NCBI GenBank assembly: GCA_017533785.1
Contig: JAFWII010000030.1
Coordinates: forward strand, 1 to 50,460
Length of the DNA: 50,460 nt
Direction of reading: 5' to 3'
Source: Erysipelotrichaceae bacterium
GTDB taxonomy: Bacteria; Bacillota_I; Bacilli_A; Erysipelotrichales; Erysipelotrichaceae
Shown here: positions 7,851-15,667 of the stretch, piece by piece
Layout: every line of letters starts with the position of its first letter
Numbering within the stretch: position 1 is the stretch's first letter
Translations under genes and position numbers: made by a program
Notes under the pieces: generated by a model
What the model was told of the DNA's origin: nothing
Database searches by the model: none
Seen by the model: the letters and a program-made list of their open reading frames with translations, nothing else

Positions 7851-9137
7851 ATGATCGATATCCGGCTGATCCGGGAGAATCCAGAACTGGTAAAAGAGAA
7901 TATCAAAAAGAAGTTCCAGGACCATAAACTGGAACTCGTTGACAAGGTCGCGGCTCTTGATGAAGAATACCGCGCCGCCAAGAAAAAAGGAGACGACCTG
8001 CGCGCGTTCCGCAACACCAAATCCAAAGAGATCGGCATGTTGATGGGCCAGGGAAAACGCGAAGAAGCTGAAGAAGCCAAGAAGGAAGTTGGCCGCATCG
8101 GCGCCGAGCTCGAAGCGCTGACAAACCGTGAAAAGGAACTGGAAGATGAGATCCGCGGCATCATGCTGAAGATCCCGAACATTATCGACGATTCCGTTCC
8201 GATCGGCGAAGACGACACACACAACGTTGAGATCGAACGTTTCGGTGAACCGCGCGAGCGAAATTACGAAGTCCCGCACCATGCAGATATTCTGGACGCG
8301 CTTGATGGTCTGGATAAGGAATCTGCAGGACGCACCAGCGGAGAAGGCTTCTATTATCTGAAAGGTGACATCGCCCGTTTGCACGAAGCCATGCTTGCAT
8401 ATGCCCGTGATTTCATGATCTCCAAGGGATTTACTTATTTCATCCCGCCGTTCATGATCCGTCATGATGTCGTCGATGGTGTCATGTCCTTTGAGGAAAT
8501 GGATGCCATGATGTATAAGATCGAAGGCGAGGATCTGTTCCTGATCGGAACCTCCGAGCATTCCATGATCGGTCGTTTCAAAGGACAGATGCTGAACGAA
8601 AAAGACCTTCCGCTGGCACTGACTGCCTACTCTCCGTGTTTCCGCAAGGAAGGCGGCAGCCACGGTCTGGAAGAACGCGGTCTTTACCGTGTGCACCAGT
8701 TCGAAAAACAGGAAATGGTCGTCCTCTGCAAGCCGGAAGAATCCATGGACTGGTACAACAAAATGTGGTCTTACACCGTTGAGTACTTCCGCAGTCTGGA
8801 TATCCCGGTCCGTACACTGGAATGCTGCTCCGGCGATCTGGCAGATCTGAAGGTAAAATCCTGCGATGTCGAAGCGTGGTCTCCGCGCCAGGAGAAGTTC
8901 TTCGAGGTCGGTTCATGCTCCACCCTCGGTGACGCGCAGGCACGCCGTCTGCAGATCCGTTATAAAGGCGAAAAGAAAAACGAATTCGTTCATACTCTGA
9001 ACAATACCGTTGTGGCAACACCGCGCGGACTGATCGCTTTCATCGAGAATAACTACAATGAAGACGGAAGCGTTGATATCCCGGCAGTCTTACGGCCGTA
9101 TATGGGCGGCATCGAAAAGATCGTTCCGAAGAAATAA
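7851..9137 (+). CDS. serS: Seryl-tRNA synthetase
   Basis: Charges tRNA-Ser with serine in the cytoplasm. The 428-residue protein has the full class II SerRS layout. An N-terminal antiparallel coiled-coil arm (about residues 25-100, KKKFQDHKLELV... to LEDEIRGIML) binds the tRNA long arm. The catalytic domain follows with class II motif 2 (SPCFRKEGGSHG), the tRNA/serine site (HQFEKQEMV) and motif 3 (NTVVATPRGLIAFIENN). The length equals the usual 420-430 residues. AAGGAG lies eight nt before the ATG. The gene is followed within 10 nt by a palindrome that contains a parS site and probably doubles as its terminator. Confidence 0.97.
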   Translation: MIDIRLIRENPELVKENIKKKFQDHKLELVDKVAALDEEYRAAKKKGDDLRAFRNTKSKEIGMLMGQGKREEAEEAKKEVGRIGAELEALTNREKELEDEIRGIMLKIPNIIDDSVPIGEDDTHNVEIERFGEPRERNYEVPHHADILDALDGLDKESAGRTSGEGFYYLKGDIARLHEAMLAYARDFMISKGFTYFIPPFMIRHDVVDGVMSFEEMDAMMYKIEGEDLFLIGTSEHSMIGRFKGQMLNEKDLPLALTAYSPCFRKEGGSHGLEERGLYRVHQFEKQEMVVLCKPEESMDWYNKMWSYTVEYFRSLDIPVRTLECCSGDLADLKVKSCDVEAWSPRQEKFFEVGSCSTLGDAQARRLQIRYKGEKKNEFVHTLNNTVVATPRGLIAFIENNYNEDGSVDIPAVLRPYMGGIEKIVPKK

Positions 9138-9146
9138 TGATTCAAG

Positions 9147-9177
9147 ATCGATGTTTCACGTGAAACATCGATTTTTG
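9147..9177. other. parS centromere site 1, inside a 26-bp perfect palindrome (possible serS terminator)
   Basis: TGTTTCACGTGAAACA at 9152-9167 is identical to the consensus ParB-binding parS. The symmetry extends to 13-bp arms (9147-9159 and 9160-9172), and a short T-run follows, so the same sequence could fold as the serS transcription terminator. The parAB genes are about 14 kb away in this window. Confidence 0.93.
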
Positions 9178-9189
9178 TAAGGAGAAGTT

Positions 9190-9753
9190 ATGAGCAACAG
9201 ATTCTATGATCCCTACGCTGTGATCGAGACAGACCGGCTCTTCCTCTGTATTTTGCAGAAGACAGATGCTGCCGCGATCTTCCATAATATCAACCACGAT
9301 AAAGAAGTCCTGAAGTATTATCTGGCGCCTTATATTGAGAAAGAAGAAGATGCATCCGTAGATTCGACGGTCGATTTTTGCGAAAGGACCGGGCGCTATG
9401 CCTTTGCGATCCTGCTGAAAGAAACGAAAGAAGTGATCGGCATGCTGAATCAGTGCAGCGCCCCGAACGTTTATATGCACAATGTTGAGCTTGGCTATGC
9501 GATCGGCAGAAAATACTGGAATCAGGGATACACCAGCGAAGCTTTATATGCCGCGATCCAGTTCTTCTTTGCCAAAGGGATCCATAAGATCACCTGTTCT
9601 GCGATAACCGAGAATGCCGCCAGCATACGGGTTATGGAAAAATGCGGAATGGTCTATGAAGGTCTTCAGCGTGAACAACTTTACTGGCACGAGAAATACT
9701 GGGATACGGTCACCTACTATCTCACGCCCGAATTGTTTCACGTGAAACATTGA
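9190..9753 (+). CDS. GNAT acetyltransferase, RimJ/RimL-type
   Basis: A 187-residue N-acetyltransferase. Residues 11-20 (IETDRLFLCI) give the family start, and the acetyl-CoA-binding region is the GYAIGRKYWNQGYTSEAL segment (about residues 102-119), followed by the typical ENAASIRVMEKCGM helix. The family acetylates N-termini of ribosomal proteins, antibiotics or small amines; the target is unknown. AAGGAG precedes the ATG. Its last codons (LFHVKH) are encoded by a perfect parS site, so the C-terminus is shaped by a centromere sequence. Confidence 0.85.
   Translation: MSNRFYDPYAVIETDRLFLCILQKTDAAAIFHNINHDKEVLKYYLAPYIEKEEDASVDSTVDFCERTGRYAFAILLKETKEVIGMLNQCSAPNVYMHNVELGYAIGRKYWNQGYTSEALYAAIQFFFAKGIHKITCSAITENAASIRVMEKCGMVYEGLQREQLYWHEKYWDTVTYYLTPELFHVKH
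9734..9749. other. parS centromere site 2, overlapping the 3' end of the acetyltransferase gene
   Basis: TGTTTCACGTGAAACA, a perfect 16-bp parS match 582 bp from site 1. It lies within the coding region just before the stop codon. Confidence 0.93.
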
Positions 9754-9772
9754 AAGAAAAAGACGAATACGC

Positions 9773-9778
9773 TAAAAT
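9773..9778 (+). promoter_or_regulatory. -10 element of the SRP RNA gene
   Basis: TAAAAT ends six nt before the first paired base of the SRP RNA (9785), matching a transcription start at the RNA 5' end. Confidence 0.55.
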
Positions 9779-9784
9779 AATAAC

Positions 9785-9856
9785 GGTACAACAGATATGC
9801 TCTAATTTGGTCAGGTCAGGAATGAAGCAGCCATACGAACCTCTACTGTGTGTACC
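9785..9856 (+). ncRNA. ffs: Signal recognition particle RNA, small bacterial (4.5S-like) form
   Basis: The conserved domain IV core is visible: GGTCAGGTCAGGAATGAAGC with the GGAA-type tetraloop and the asymmetric loop AGCAGCC. The ends pair as GGTAC (9785-9789) with GTACC (9852-9856), and a T-rich tail follows. At about 72 nt it lacks the Alu domain of the long Bacillus form. It lies directly upstream of tadA and dnaX, the usual place in many Bacillota. Confidence 0.9.
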
Positions 9857-9880
9857 TTTATTTATATCTGGGGATAAAGA

Positions 9881-10327
9881 ATGGATTTTATGGCGGAAGC
9901 GCTGAAAGAAGCGCGAAAAGCATTAAAATATGATGAAGTTCCGATTGGCTGCGTGATCGTAAAAGACGGAGCAGTCCTTTCCCGTGCTTTCAACCGGAAA
10001 GTAACCCGCCAGGATGCGACTTGTCATGCGGAGATCGAAGCGATCCGCAAAGCGGAAAAGAAACTGGGAAACTGGCATCTGGATGAATGCGACCTCTATG
10101 TAACGCTTGAACCGTGTCTGATGTGTACCGGCGCGATCATACAGAGCCGGGTCAGGAAAGTTGTCTTTGCGACACGCGATCCAAAGGGAGGCGCTTTTTA
10201 TTCCAATCTGCGTATCGAAGAGGTCCGCGGATTGAATCATTATCCAAAGATCGAAGAAGGAGACCATCAGGAAGAAGCCTCCGCCCTGCTCAAAGAATTC
10301 TTCAGGAAAAAGCGGAATAAGGCATAG
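9881..10327 (+). CDS. tadA: tRNA-specific adenosine deaminase
   Basis: Deaminates A34 to inosine in tRNA-Arg(ACG). The 148-residue zinc deaminase has the catalytic HAE (TCHAEIEAI, about residues 47-55) and the PCLMC zinc ligand motif (about residues 82-87), and the KYDEVPIGCVIV strand typical of TadA. The first ATG (9881) is annotated; an in-frame ATG at 9890 would also give a normal-length enzyme, and neither has a good Shine-Dalgarno. The gene follows ffs by 24 nt and precedes dnaX. Confidence 0.93.
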   Translation: MDFMAEALKEARKALKYDEVPIGCVIVKDGAVLSRAFNRKVTRQDATCHAEIEAIRKAEKKLGNWHLDECDLYVTLEPCLMCTGAIIQSRVRKVVFATRDPKGGAFYSNLRIEEVRGLNHYPKIEEGDHQEEASALLKEFFRKKRNKA

Positions 10328-10332
10328 GCAGA

Positions 10333-10341
10333 TGATATAAT
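10333..10341 (+). promoter_or_regulatory. Extended -10 of dnaX
   Basis: TGATATAAT is a perfect TGn-extended -10. It ends 11 nt before the dnaX ATG, leaving a leader of about 4-6 nt. Confidence 0.6.
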
Positions 10342-10352
10342 ATAGAGGATTT

Positions 10353-12122
10353 ATGGCTTACAGAGTATTATATCGGATCTACCGCCCGCATCGTTTTGCT
10401 GATGTTGTCGGGCAGGACGTGATCGTTCGTACATTACAGAATGCAATCAAACAGGATAAGATCGCGAATGCGTATCTTTTCTGTGGCCCGCGCGGAACCG
10501 GCAAGACCAGTGTTGCCAAGATCTTCGCCAGTGCAGTCAACTGCACGCATTTTAGCGGGGAACCTTGTGAGAACTGTGAAAACTGTCGTGCTTCCCAGCA
10601 GGGAAACCATCCGGATATCATAGAATTTGACGCTGCCAGCTATAGCCGTGTTGAAAGTATCCGTGAAGTTCTTGCAAATATCGGATTTACCCCCAGTTTG
10701 GGACGTTATAAGGTCTATATCATTGATGAAGTGCATATGTTGTCTAACAGCGCAGCCAGCGCACTTTTAAAAACACTGGAGGAGCCTCCGGCACATGTGA
10801 TCTTTATTCTAGCGACTACAGATCCGCAGAAAGTTCTGCCGACGATCCAGTCCCGCTGCCAGCGTTATGACTTTGGAAAAATCGAACCATACGTGATCCA
10901 GAAGAAAATGGAAGCCATTCTCAAAGAGGAAGGCATTCAATATGAGGAAAATGCGCTTGCGCTGATCGCTTCCCTCGCAGAAGGCGGCATGCGCGACGCT
11001 CTTTCGATCCTTGAACAGTGCCTGGCGTTCAGTAATGAATCCCTGAAAGAGGCAGATGTCAAAGCGATCTACGGCCTTTCGACAGTTGACGAACAGATCG
11101 CGATCCTTCGTGCCGCCCGTACAGACAGCGGTGAAGCGATCCGCCGCGTCCGTGAAATGTATCAAAGCGGCATTGATATCCGCCGTTTATGCGAAGATCT
11201 GATCGATGATCTGAAAGAAACACTGATCTACAGCGATAAAGCGCGCCTGGATCTTTTGAAGCGGCTGGATGAACCGCATGCAGGCGCCCTTCTTTCCCTC
11301 GGAAACCGGAAAGAGCTGCTGAAAATGTCCGATCACCTCTTTGAAGCTCTGGAAAAGACGCGCTACAGCGTTGAGGCGCTGTCCTGCCTCGAATTGGCGT
11401 TGCTGAAAATGCGCGCTGATACAGGCGACACCCCGGTTAAACAACCGGTAAAAGCCGCTCCGCCAGAAGAAGAGCCGGTGCTTGTAGGCAAACCGCCGCT
11501 GCCGCCGCTTAAAATGGAAGAAGTGAAGAGCGTTGCTGCTCAAGAAACAGCAGCCGAAGTGTCTGAAAATGATGTTTCGCAGCCGGAAGAACCAGAACAT
11601 CAGGAAGAGATCCCGGTTGAAAAAACCAAGAAAGAACCGCAAGAGCTGAAATATGACCTCGTTTTCTTCCTTGGAGTTCTTTTGAAGGCGCAGAAAGCCG
11701 AAAAGACGGTCACAGAAGAAAAGATCTTCCCGCAGTTGCCGGATTGCGCTTATGAAGAGAAGAATCGAAAGTTCTATCTTGCTCTTAAAGACGCAAAAAT
11801 CCTCGGTTCTTCCGCGGATTTCATCCTCTTCAGCACAGATGAGATCACAAAATCCGAGATCAATGACCCGGCATTTAACCGCGAGCTGTATTTCTTCCTG
11901 AAAGACAGATGCCAAGTTGATAAGATGTGTGCGGCGATCGGCCCTGCCGAAACAAAAAAACTGATCGAAATGTACAGGACGAAGGAAAACTATCCGGAAG
12001 CTGCTGACATCAAAGTAGAACGCTATCAGCAGGAAAAAGAAGCAGCGGCTGCACCCAGGGAAATGGATCCTGTTGAATTTCTCGAAAAAATGCTCGAGAT
12101 CAAAGTAAAAGTTGAGGACTAA
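10353..12122 (+). CDS. dnaX: DNA polymerase III subunits gamma/tau
   Basis: Clamp-loader ATPase of the replisome. The 589-residue protein has Walker A (GPRGTGKTS, about residues 45-53), a zinc-binding cluster (C..FSGEPCENCENC), Walker B (IIDEVHML), the SRC sensor (QSRCQRYDF) and the AAA+ lid. A low-complexity Pro/Glu-rich linker covers about residues 360-430, before a C-terminal tau-like domain. No obvious A-rich slippery heptamer for gamma production was noted. It heads the dnaX-ybaB-recR series and carries its own extended -10 promoter. GAGG lies six nt before the ATG but may be largely untranscribed. Confidence 0.96.
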   Translation: MAYRVLYRIYRPHRFADVVGQDVIVRTLQNAIKQDKIANAYLFCGPRGTGKTSVAKIFASAVNCTHFSGEPCENCENCRASQQGNHPDIIEFDAASYSRVESIREVLANIGFTPSLGRYKVYIIDEVHMLSNSAASALLKTLEEPPAHVIFILATTDPQKVLPTIQSRCQRYDFGKIEPYVIQKKMEAILKEEGIQYEENALALIASLAEGGMRDALSILEQCLAFSNESLKEADVKAIYGLSTVDEQIAILRAARTDSGEAIRRVREMYQSGIDIRRLCEDLIDDLKETLIYSDKARLDLLKRLDEPHAGALLSLGNRKELLKMSDHLFEALEKTRYSVEALSCLELALLKMRADTGDTPVKQPVKAAPPEEEPVLVGKPPLPPLKMEEVKSVAAQETAAEVSENDVSQPEEPEHQEEIPVEKTKKEPQELKYDLVFFLGVLLKAQKAEKTVTEEKIFPQLPDCAYEEKNRKFYLALKDAKILGSSADFILFSTDEITKSEINDPAFNRELYFFLKDRCQVDKMCAAIGPAETKKLIEMYRTKENYPEAADIKVERYQQEKEAAAAPREMDPVEFLEKMLEIKVKVED

Positions 12123-12125
12123 CAC

Positions 12126-12413
12126 ATGGATATTAATGAAATCATGAAAAAAGCGCAGGAAATGCAGGCGCAAATGGAAAAACTCGGATCCGAGATCGCC
12201 GCTAAGACTTATACAGGTAAAGCTTCCGGCGGATTGGTCAAGATCACTCTTACAGGCGAGAATAACGCAGTACAGGCGGAGATCGATCCTTCCGTAATCT
12301 CTGTTGATGACAAAGAAATGCTGGAAGATCTGATCGTGATCGCGATCAATGACGCAATCACCCAGATCGACAAAGAACGGAAAGATGTCTTTGGTTCTGT
12401 ACTTAAGGGCTGA
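12126..12413 (+). CDS. YbaB/EbfC family nucleoid-associated protein
   Basis: A 95-residue DNA-binding protein of the YbaB/EbfC family. It has an N-terminal coiled-coil helix (MKKAQEMQAQMEKLGSEI), a central beta strand set (GLVKITLTGENN) and a C-terminal helix with NDAITQIDKE. The family forms tweezer-like dimers on DNA and is nearly always found between dnaX and recR. It starts 3 nt after dnaX and ends 2 nt before recR, consistent with translational coupling. Confidence 0.95.
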   Translation: MDINEIMKKAQEMQAQMEKLGSEIAAKTYTGKASGGLVKITLTGENNAVQAEIDPSVISVDDKEMLEDLIVIAINDAITQIDKERKDVFGSVLKG

Positions 12414-12415
12414 TC

Positions 12416-13009
12416 ATGTTTCCTGAAAGCTTTGAAAAGACCGCAAAACTGCTTGAAGTCCTTCCTGGAGTCGGCGCAAAAACAGCTCAACGCTATGTTT
12501 TTACCCTGATGAAGATGAGTGATGAGGAACGGAACACGCTGGCGGAAGCGCTGCGCGGACTGAATGACTTGCATGCATGCAGCTGCTGCGGATTCCTTAC
12601 TGCAGAAGAGAAATGCCTGTTCTGTAACTCGGAAGAACGAGACAGAACCAGAATCATGGTCGTTTCTTATGATCAGGATGCAGTCGCAGTGGAGCGCACA
12701 GACAGCTATCACGGCTTATACCACATACTAAAAGGCGTGATTTCGTCTACAAAAGGCGTTTATCCGGAAGATCTCAACCTGGATACACTGTTTAAGCGGT
12801 TGGACGGCGTCCGCGAAGTCATTATCGCGACCCCGTTTACCGTCGAAGGCGAAATGACAGCGATGTATCTTGACCGTGTTCTAAAAGACAAGGGCGTTCT
12901 GGTTACCCGCCTTGCACAGGGTCTACCCATGGGCGCTTCCCTTGATTATGCGGACGACTGGACACTGACAAACGCATTGAATAACCGTAAAGGCATGACA
13001 AATGACTGA
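12416..13009 (+). CDS. recR: Recombination mediator protein
   Basis: Acts with RecO (and RecF) to load RecA on gapped DNA. The 197-residue protein shows the helix-hairpin-helix (LLEVLPGVGAKTAQRY), the four-Cys zinc finger (CSCCGFLTAEEKCLFC), the Toprim domain (MVVSYDQDAVAVERT) and the C-terminal Walker B-like region (TRLAQGLPMGASLDYAD). Its stop overlaps the start of the next gene by 8 nt, so the CARF-nuclease gene is translationally linked to recR. This linkage is not the usual recR context. Confidence 0.97.
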   Translation: MFPESFEKTAKLLEVLPGVGAKTAQRYVFTLMKMSDEERNTLAEALRGLNDLHACSCCGFLTAEEKCLFCNSEERDRTRIMVVSYDQDAVAVERTDSYHGLYHILKGVISSTKGVYPEDLNLDTLFKRLDGVREVIIATPFTVEGEMTAMYLDRVLKDKGVLVTRLAQGLPMGASLDYADDWTLTNALNNRKGMTND

Positions 13010-14153
13010 AGAACAGACCGTTGTATTTAAAGTATTCGAAGATGACAAGATGCTGGATAACGTGATCGTTCCGATTGCTATGGGTGCAGATCATGTATTC
13101 TACTTTTCTCATGTGGATCACAGCGAGAAATCAATGAATATCTGCCGCGAATTCCTTAAACGCAACGAAGCAGGCTGTTCTTTTCTTTTTATGGATGAGG
13201 ATTATGACCTGGAATACTGGTTCAGGAGATATCCTTCTGCAATCGTCGATATGACCGGCGCACGCTATATCCTTTTACGACTTTTCGAACTCGCCAATCA
13301 ATATCAAAATCCAATATTTTATTTTGATAGTGAAGAAAATACTATTAAAAACTATCGTGCTCGTAAATCGATGTCTTATCCATACCCACTTTTAACGATA
13401 GAAGATATCGTTTATCTGGGTGGAGGAACTATCCAGAAACACATTCACAATGCACCAAATCTAAATAACAAAAAACATTGCGAACTGATACGACGTGCAG
13501 TTGAGATGAACATCGAGCAGTATGACCGTTTTGTCAGTTATGTGAACTCGGTGCATTCGATGGTGGGAAAATTTGACGGCGAAACGACGGAAATCAGCGA
13601 TGAGGCGGTCAAAAAGATAAAGAATTATGAATTGACGCGCACAATGAAGGAACTTCGCCTCTTTACGATCAACGGGAACGCCTTTTCTTACCGCTCGAGA
13701 GAGGTAAAACAGCTGTTTGAAGTCGCCGGATCCTGGCTTGAGTCCTATTTGTATATAAAAATGAAAGAAAGCGAGCTGTTTGATGACGTTATGATGAGCG
13801 TTGTGATCGATTTTTCATCACGCCGCAGAACTCCGTATCCGGTCACGTGTGAGCTCGATCTGCTTGCGCTGCGCGATAATCGTCTGATCTTTATTAGTTG
13901 TAAATCCAACAAAGTCGACAGTTCCGCATTATATGAGGTAAAACTGCACAGTACCCTGTTCGGCAACCAGTTATCAACTTCTGCAGTATGCACCGCAGAA
14001 GAACTGGACCGCCGGAACCCAAGTATCTATACCAAAGCCAGAGAACTTGGCATCGCGGTCATCGACCGCAGTCTTATGAAAGAGGACCGCGCTGTTGATG
14101 CGCTGCTTGATGCAGCTCTCGGTAAATTTGAATATGAGGAGATCCGGCCATGA
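13002..14153 (+). CDS. DUF1887 / Card1-like CARF-domain nuclease
   Basis: A 383-residue, two-part protein. Residues 1 to about 150 fit a CARF (Rossmann-like ligand-sensing) domain: hydrophobic strand plus loop VIVPIAMGADHVFYFSH, then GARYILLRLFELAN and IFYFDS. A winged-helix-like middle follows. Residues about 240-310 form a restriction-endonuclease-like fold with GSWLE (243-247), CELDLLAL (D286) and FISCK (K301). The order E-D-xCK matches DUF1887 nucleases such as Card1/Can2, where cyclic oligoadenylate made by type III CRISPR triggers cleavage. In this protein Ser precedes Cys-Lys where ExK would have Glu. No CRISPR or cas gene is in the window. Codons 100-160 are notably AT-rich. It overlaps recR (8 nt) and the next gene (4 nt). 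Confidence 0.75.
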   Translation: MTEEQTVVFKVFEDDKMLDNVIVPIAMGADHVFYFSHVDHSEKSMNICREFLKRNEAGCSFLFMDEDYDLEYWFRRYPSAIVDMTGARYILLRLFELANQYQNPIFYFDSEENTIKNYRARKSMSYPYPLLTIEDIVYLGGGTIQKHIHNAPNLNNKKHCELIRRAVEMNIEQYDRFVSYVNSVHSMVGKFDGETTEISDEAVKKIKNYELTRTMKELRLFTINGNAFSYRSREVKQLFEVAGSWLESYLYIKMKESELFDDVMMSVVIDFSSRRRTPYPVTCELDLLALRDNRLIFISCKSNKVDSSALYEVKLHSTLFGNQLSTSAVCTAEELDRRNPSIYTKARELGIAVIDRSLMKEDRAVDALLDAALGKFEYEEIRP

Positions 14154-14977
14154 GCATTGCCTATATCACAGACGCCCAGATGCTGAAAAAGACCAGGATC
14201 GAGCGCCATCCGCGCCTGAATTTCTGGAGATTGTCCACAAATATCAATTTTTCCGATTTTGATATCGGAGATCTCCTATTTTTTCTCAGCAAAGACAGAG
14301 AATATTTGAAAAAAGGCGAAAAAGGCATCATTGGATTCGGCCGTTGTGCCGGTTTTAAGGTGGCCAGCCCCCAGCATATGTGGCGTGTATATAAAGAAGA
14401 GAATGGATACTCCAGCAAAGAGGAGTTTTTCAGCGCGCTGAAGCGCTCGCAGAAAGATCGAATGCTTCCGGAAAGGATATCGGCGATCTATCTTGAAGAT
14501 GTTCTATTCCTGCAAATGCCGATCTATCTGTCGGAATGCGGCATGAATATCTCACCGCGTACGGAAAGCTATATTTATCTTGATAAAGAGGTACCGCTTA
14601 AGATCCTGAAGTACGCAAAGGACCGCCTTGATTTCTGGAGCAGCCATGAGGATGCGGATAAAGTGATCGAAAAAGAGATCCGCCGCATCATTCTGAAACA
14701 GGCTGCGGAAGACGCTGGCGACCTGCCCCTTCCGGCAAATGAGCTGCAGCTTTTACAGCGCAGAGCCAAAAGTTTCCAGAAGCAGCATCCTGATTACCTG
14801 TTTCTTGATCCGCAGCACACGATTCTCTGCTCAATTGACCAAAAGACGGAGATCCTGTTTCCGAAAGACCGCCGCATCGACCGGCGCTTCTGGCTTGGAC
14901 AGCGTGCTCTGTACCAGGAGAAGCTGGATTTTGAACCGGAATACCGCGTATATGATAAGGAATGTGAAGAATTATGA
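14150..14977 (+). CDS. Uncharacterised protein with PUA/EVE-like N-terminal region
   Basis: A 275-residue soluble protein that I do not recognise as a named family. Residues 24-70 (NFWRLST ... DFDIGDLLFFLSK ... KGIIGFGRCAGF) resemble the EVE/PUA-like fold, in which a 'GD-hydrophobic' strand and a 'G-hydrophobic-G' strand line a pocket that reads modified bases. The middle is charged and helical; the C-terminal third (about residues 200-275) has a RRIDRRFW basic patch. The ATGA overlap with the CARF-nuclease gene and another ATGA-type overlap with the hydrolase downstream imply they are made together. A role as partner or specificity factor of the nuclease is inference only. Confidence 0.55.
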   Translation: MSIAYITDAQMLKKTRIERHPRLNFWRLSTNINFSDFDIGDLLFFLSKDREYLKKGEKGIIGFGRCAGFKVASPQHMWRVYKEENGYSSKEEFFSALKRSQKDRMLPERISAIYLEDVLFLQMPIYLSECGMNISPRTESYIYLDKEVPLKILKYAKDRLDFWSSHEDADKVIEKEIRRIILKQAAEDAGDLPLPANELQLLQRRAKSFQKQHPDYLFLDPQHTILCSIDQKTEILFPKDRRIDRRFWLGQRALYQEKLDFEPEYRVYDKECEEL

Positions 14978-15654
14978 CGAATGTGATCCGTATCAATAAC
15001 GATACCTGGCAGATCGATGAGGATTTTGTCCGCTGGTTTCTGCTCTGCGGTGAGAAGGAAGCCGTTCTGATCGATACCGGCGTGATCGGCAACGCCCGTG
15101 AAACAGCGGAAAGGATCACAGATCTGCCGTTGAAAGTGATCAACACACACGCTGACCGTGACCATATAGCCGGAAATAAGGATTTTTCTGTGTTTTACAT
15201 GCACCCTTCGGATTTTGCGCAGTACTATCACCAGATGCCTTTGCAGAATGCAGAAGCGTTGTGGGACGGTGAGGTCTTTGACCTCGGAGGCCGCGAGATC
15301 GAGATTATCCATACACCAGGGCATACCTGCGGCAGCATTGCTGTACTCGACAGGAAATACCGTTTTCTGTTCAGCGGCGATCCGGTGCAGAATGGAGATA
15401 TCTATATGTTCGGTCCGTACCGCAATATGCAGGCATATGTAAAGAGCATAGAGCGCCTGGAGAAGCGGAAGGATGAGTTTGACAGGATCTTCCCCTGCCA
15501 TGGCGAGTGTCCGCTTGGACCGGAGATCCTGCAGCCATTAAAAGCAGAAGCTATTGAAGTCCTGGAAGGAAAGCACAGCGGGGAATCATTGGAACTTCAT
15601 GGCAGAACGATACGCAGGGTAAAGACCGCACACGCCGGATTCCTGCTTGACTGA
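14974..15654 (+). CDS. Metallo-beta-lactamase fold hydrolase
   Basis: A 226-residue MBL-fold protein. The metal motif reads THADRDHIAGN (about residues 58-68), so the second His of the usual HxHxDH is Asp (H-A-D-R-D-H). The second-shell His region (HTPGHTCGSIAV) and the Asp of FSGDPVQ are present. Glyoxalase II, RNase and phosphodiesterase activities all occur in the fold, so the substrate is open. The ATG overlaps the preceding stop by 4 nt. With the CARF-nuclease and EVE-like genes it forms a continuous overlapped series behind recR. In that setting a cyclic-nucleotide or nucleic-acid phosphodiesterase is an attractive but unproven guess. Confidence 0.75.
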   Translation: MTNVIRINNDTWQIDEDFVRWFLLCGEKEAVLIDTGVIGNARETAERITDLPLKVINTHADRDHIAGNKDFSVFYMHPSDFAQYYHQMPLQNAEALWDGEVFDLGGREIEIIHTPGHTCGSIAVLDRKYRFLFSGDPVQNGDIYMFGPYRNMQAYVKSIERLEKRKDEFDRIFPCHGECPLGPEILQPLKAEAIEVLEGKHSGESLELHGRTIRRVKTAHAGFLLD

Positions 15655-15667
15655 GAGAAGAAGAAAA

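Noticed and set aside
7664..8696. Long minus-strand open frames opposite serS
   Set aside because: They are antisense shadows of serS, have no Shine-Dalgarno and show low-complexity Ser/Phe-rich products.
11187..12173. 328-residue minus-strand frame opposite dnaX
   Set aside because: The product is Phe/Arg-rich with no recognisable domain and mirrors the codon bias of dnaX on the other strand.
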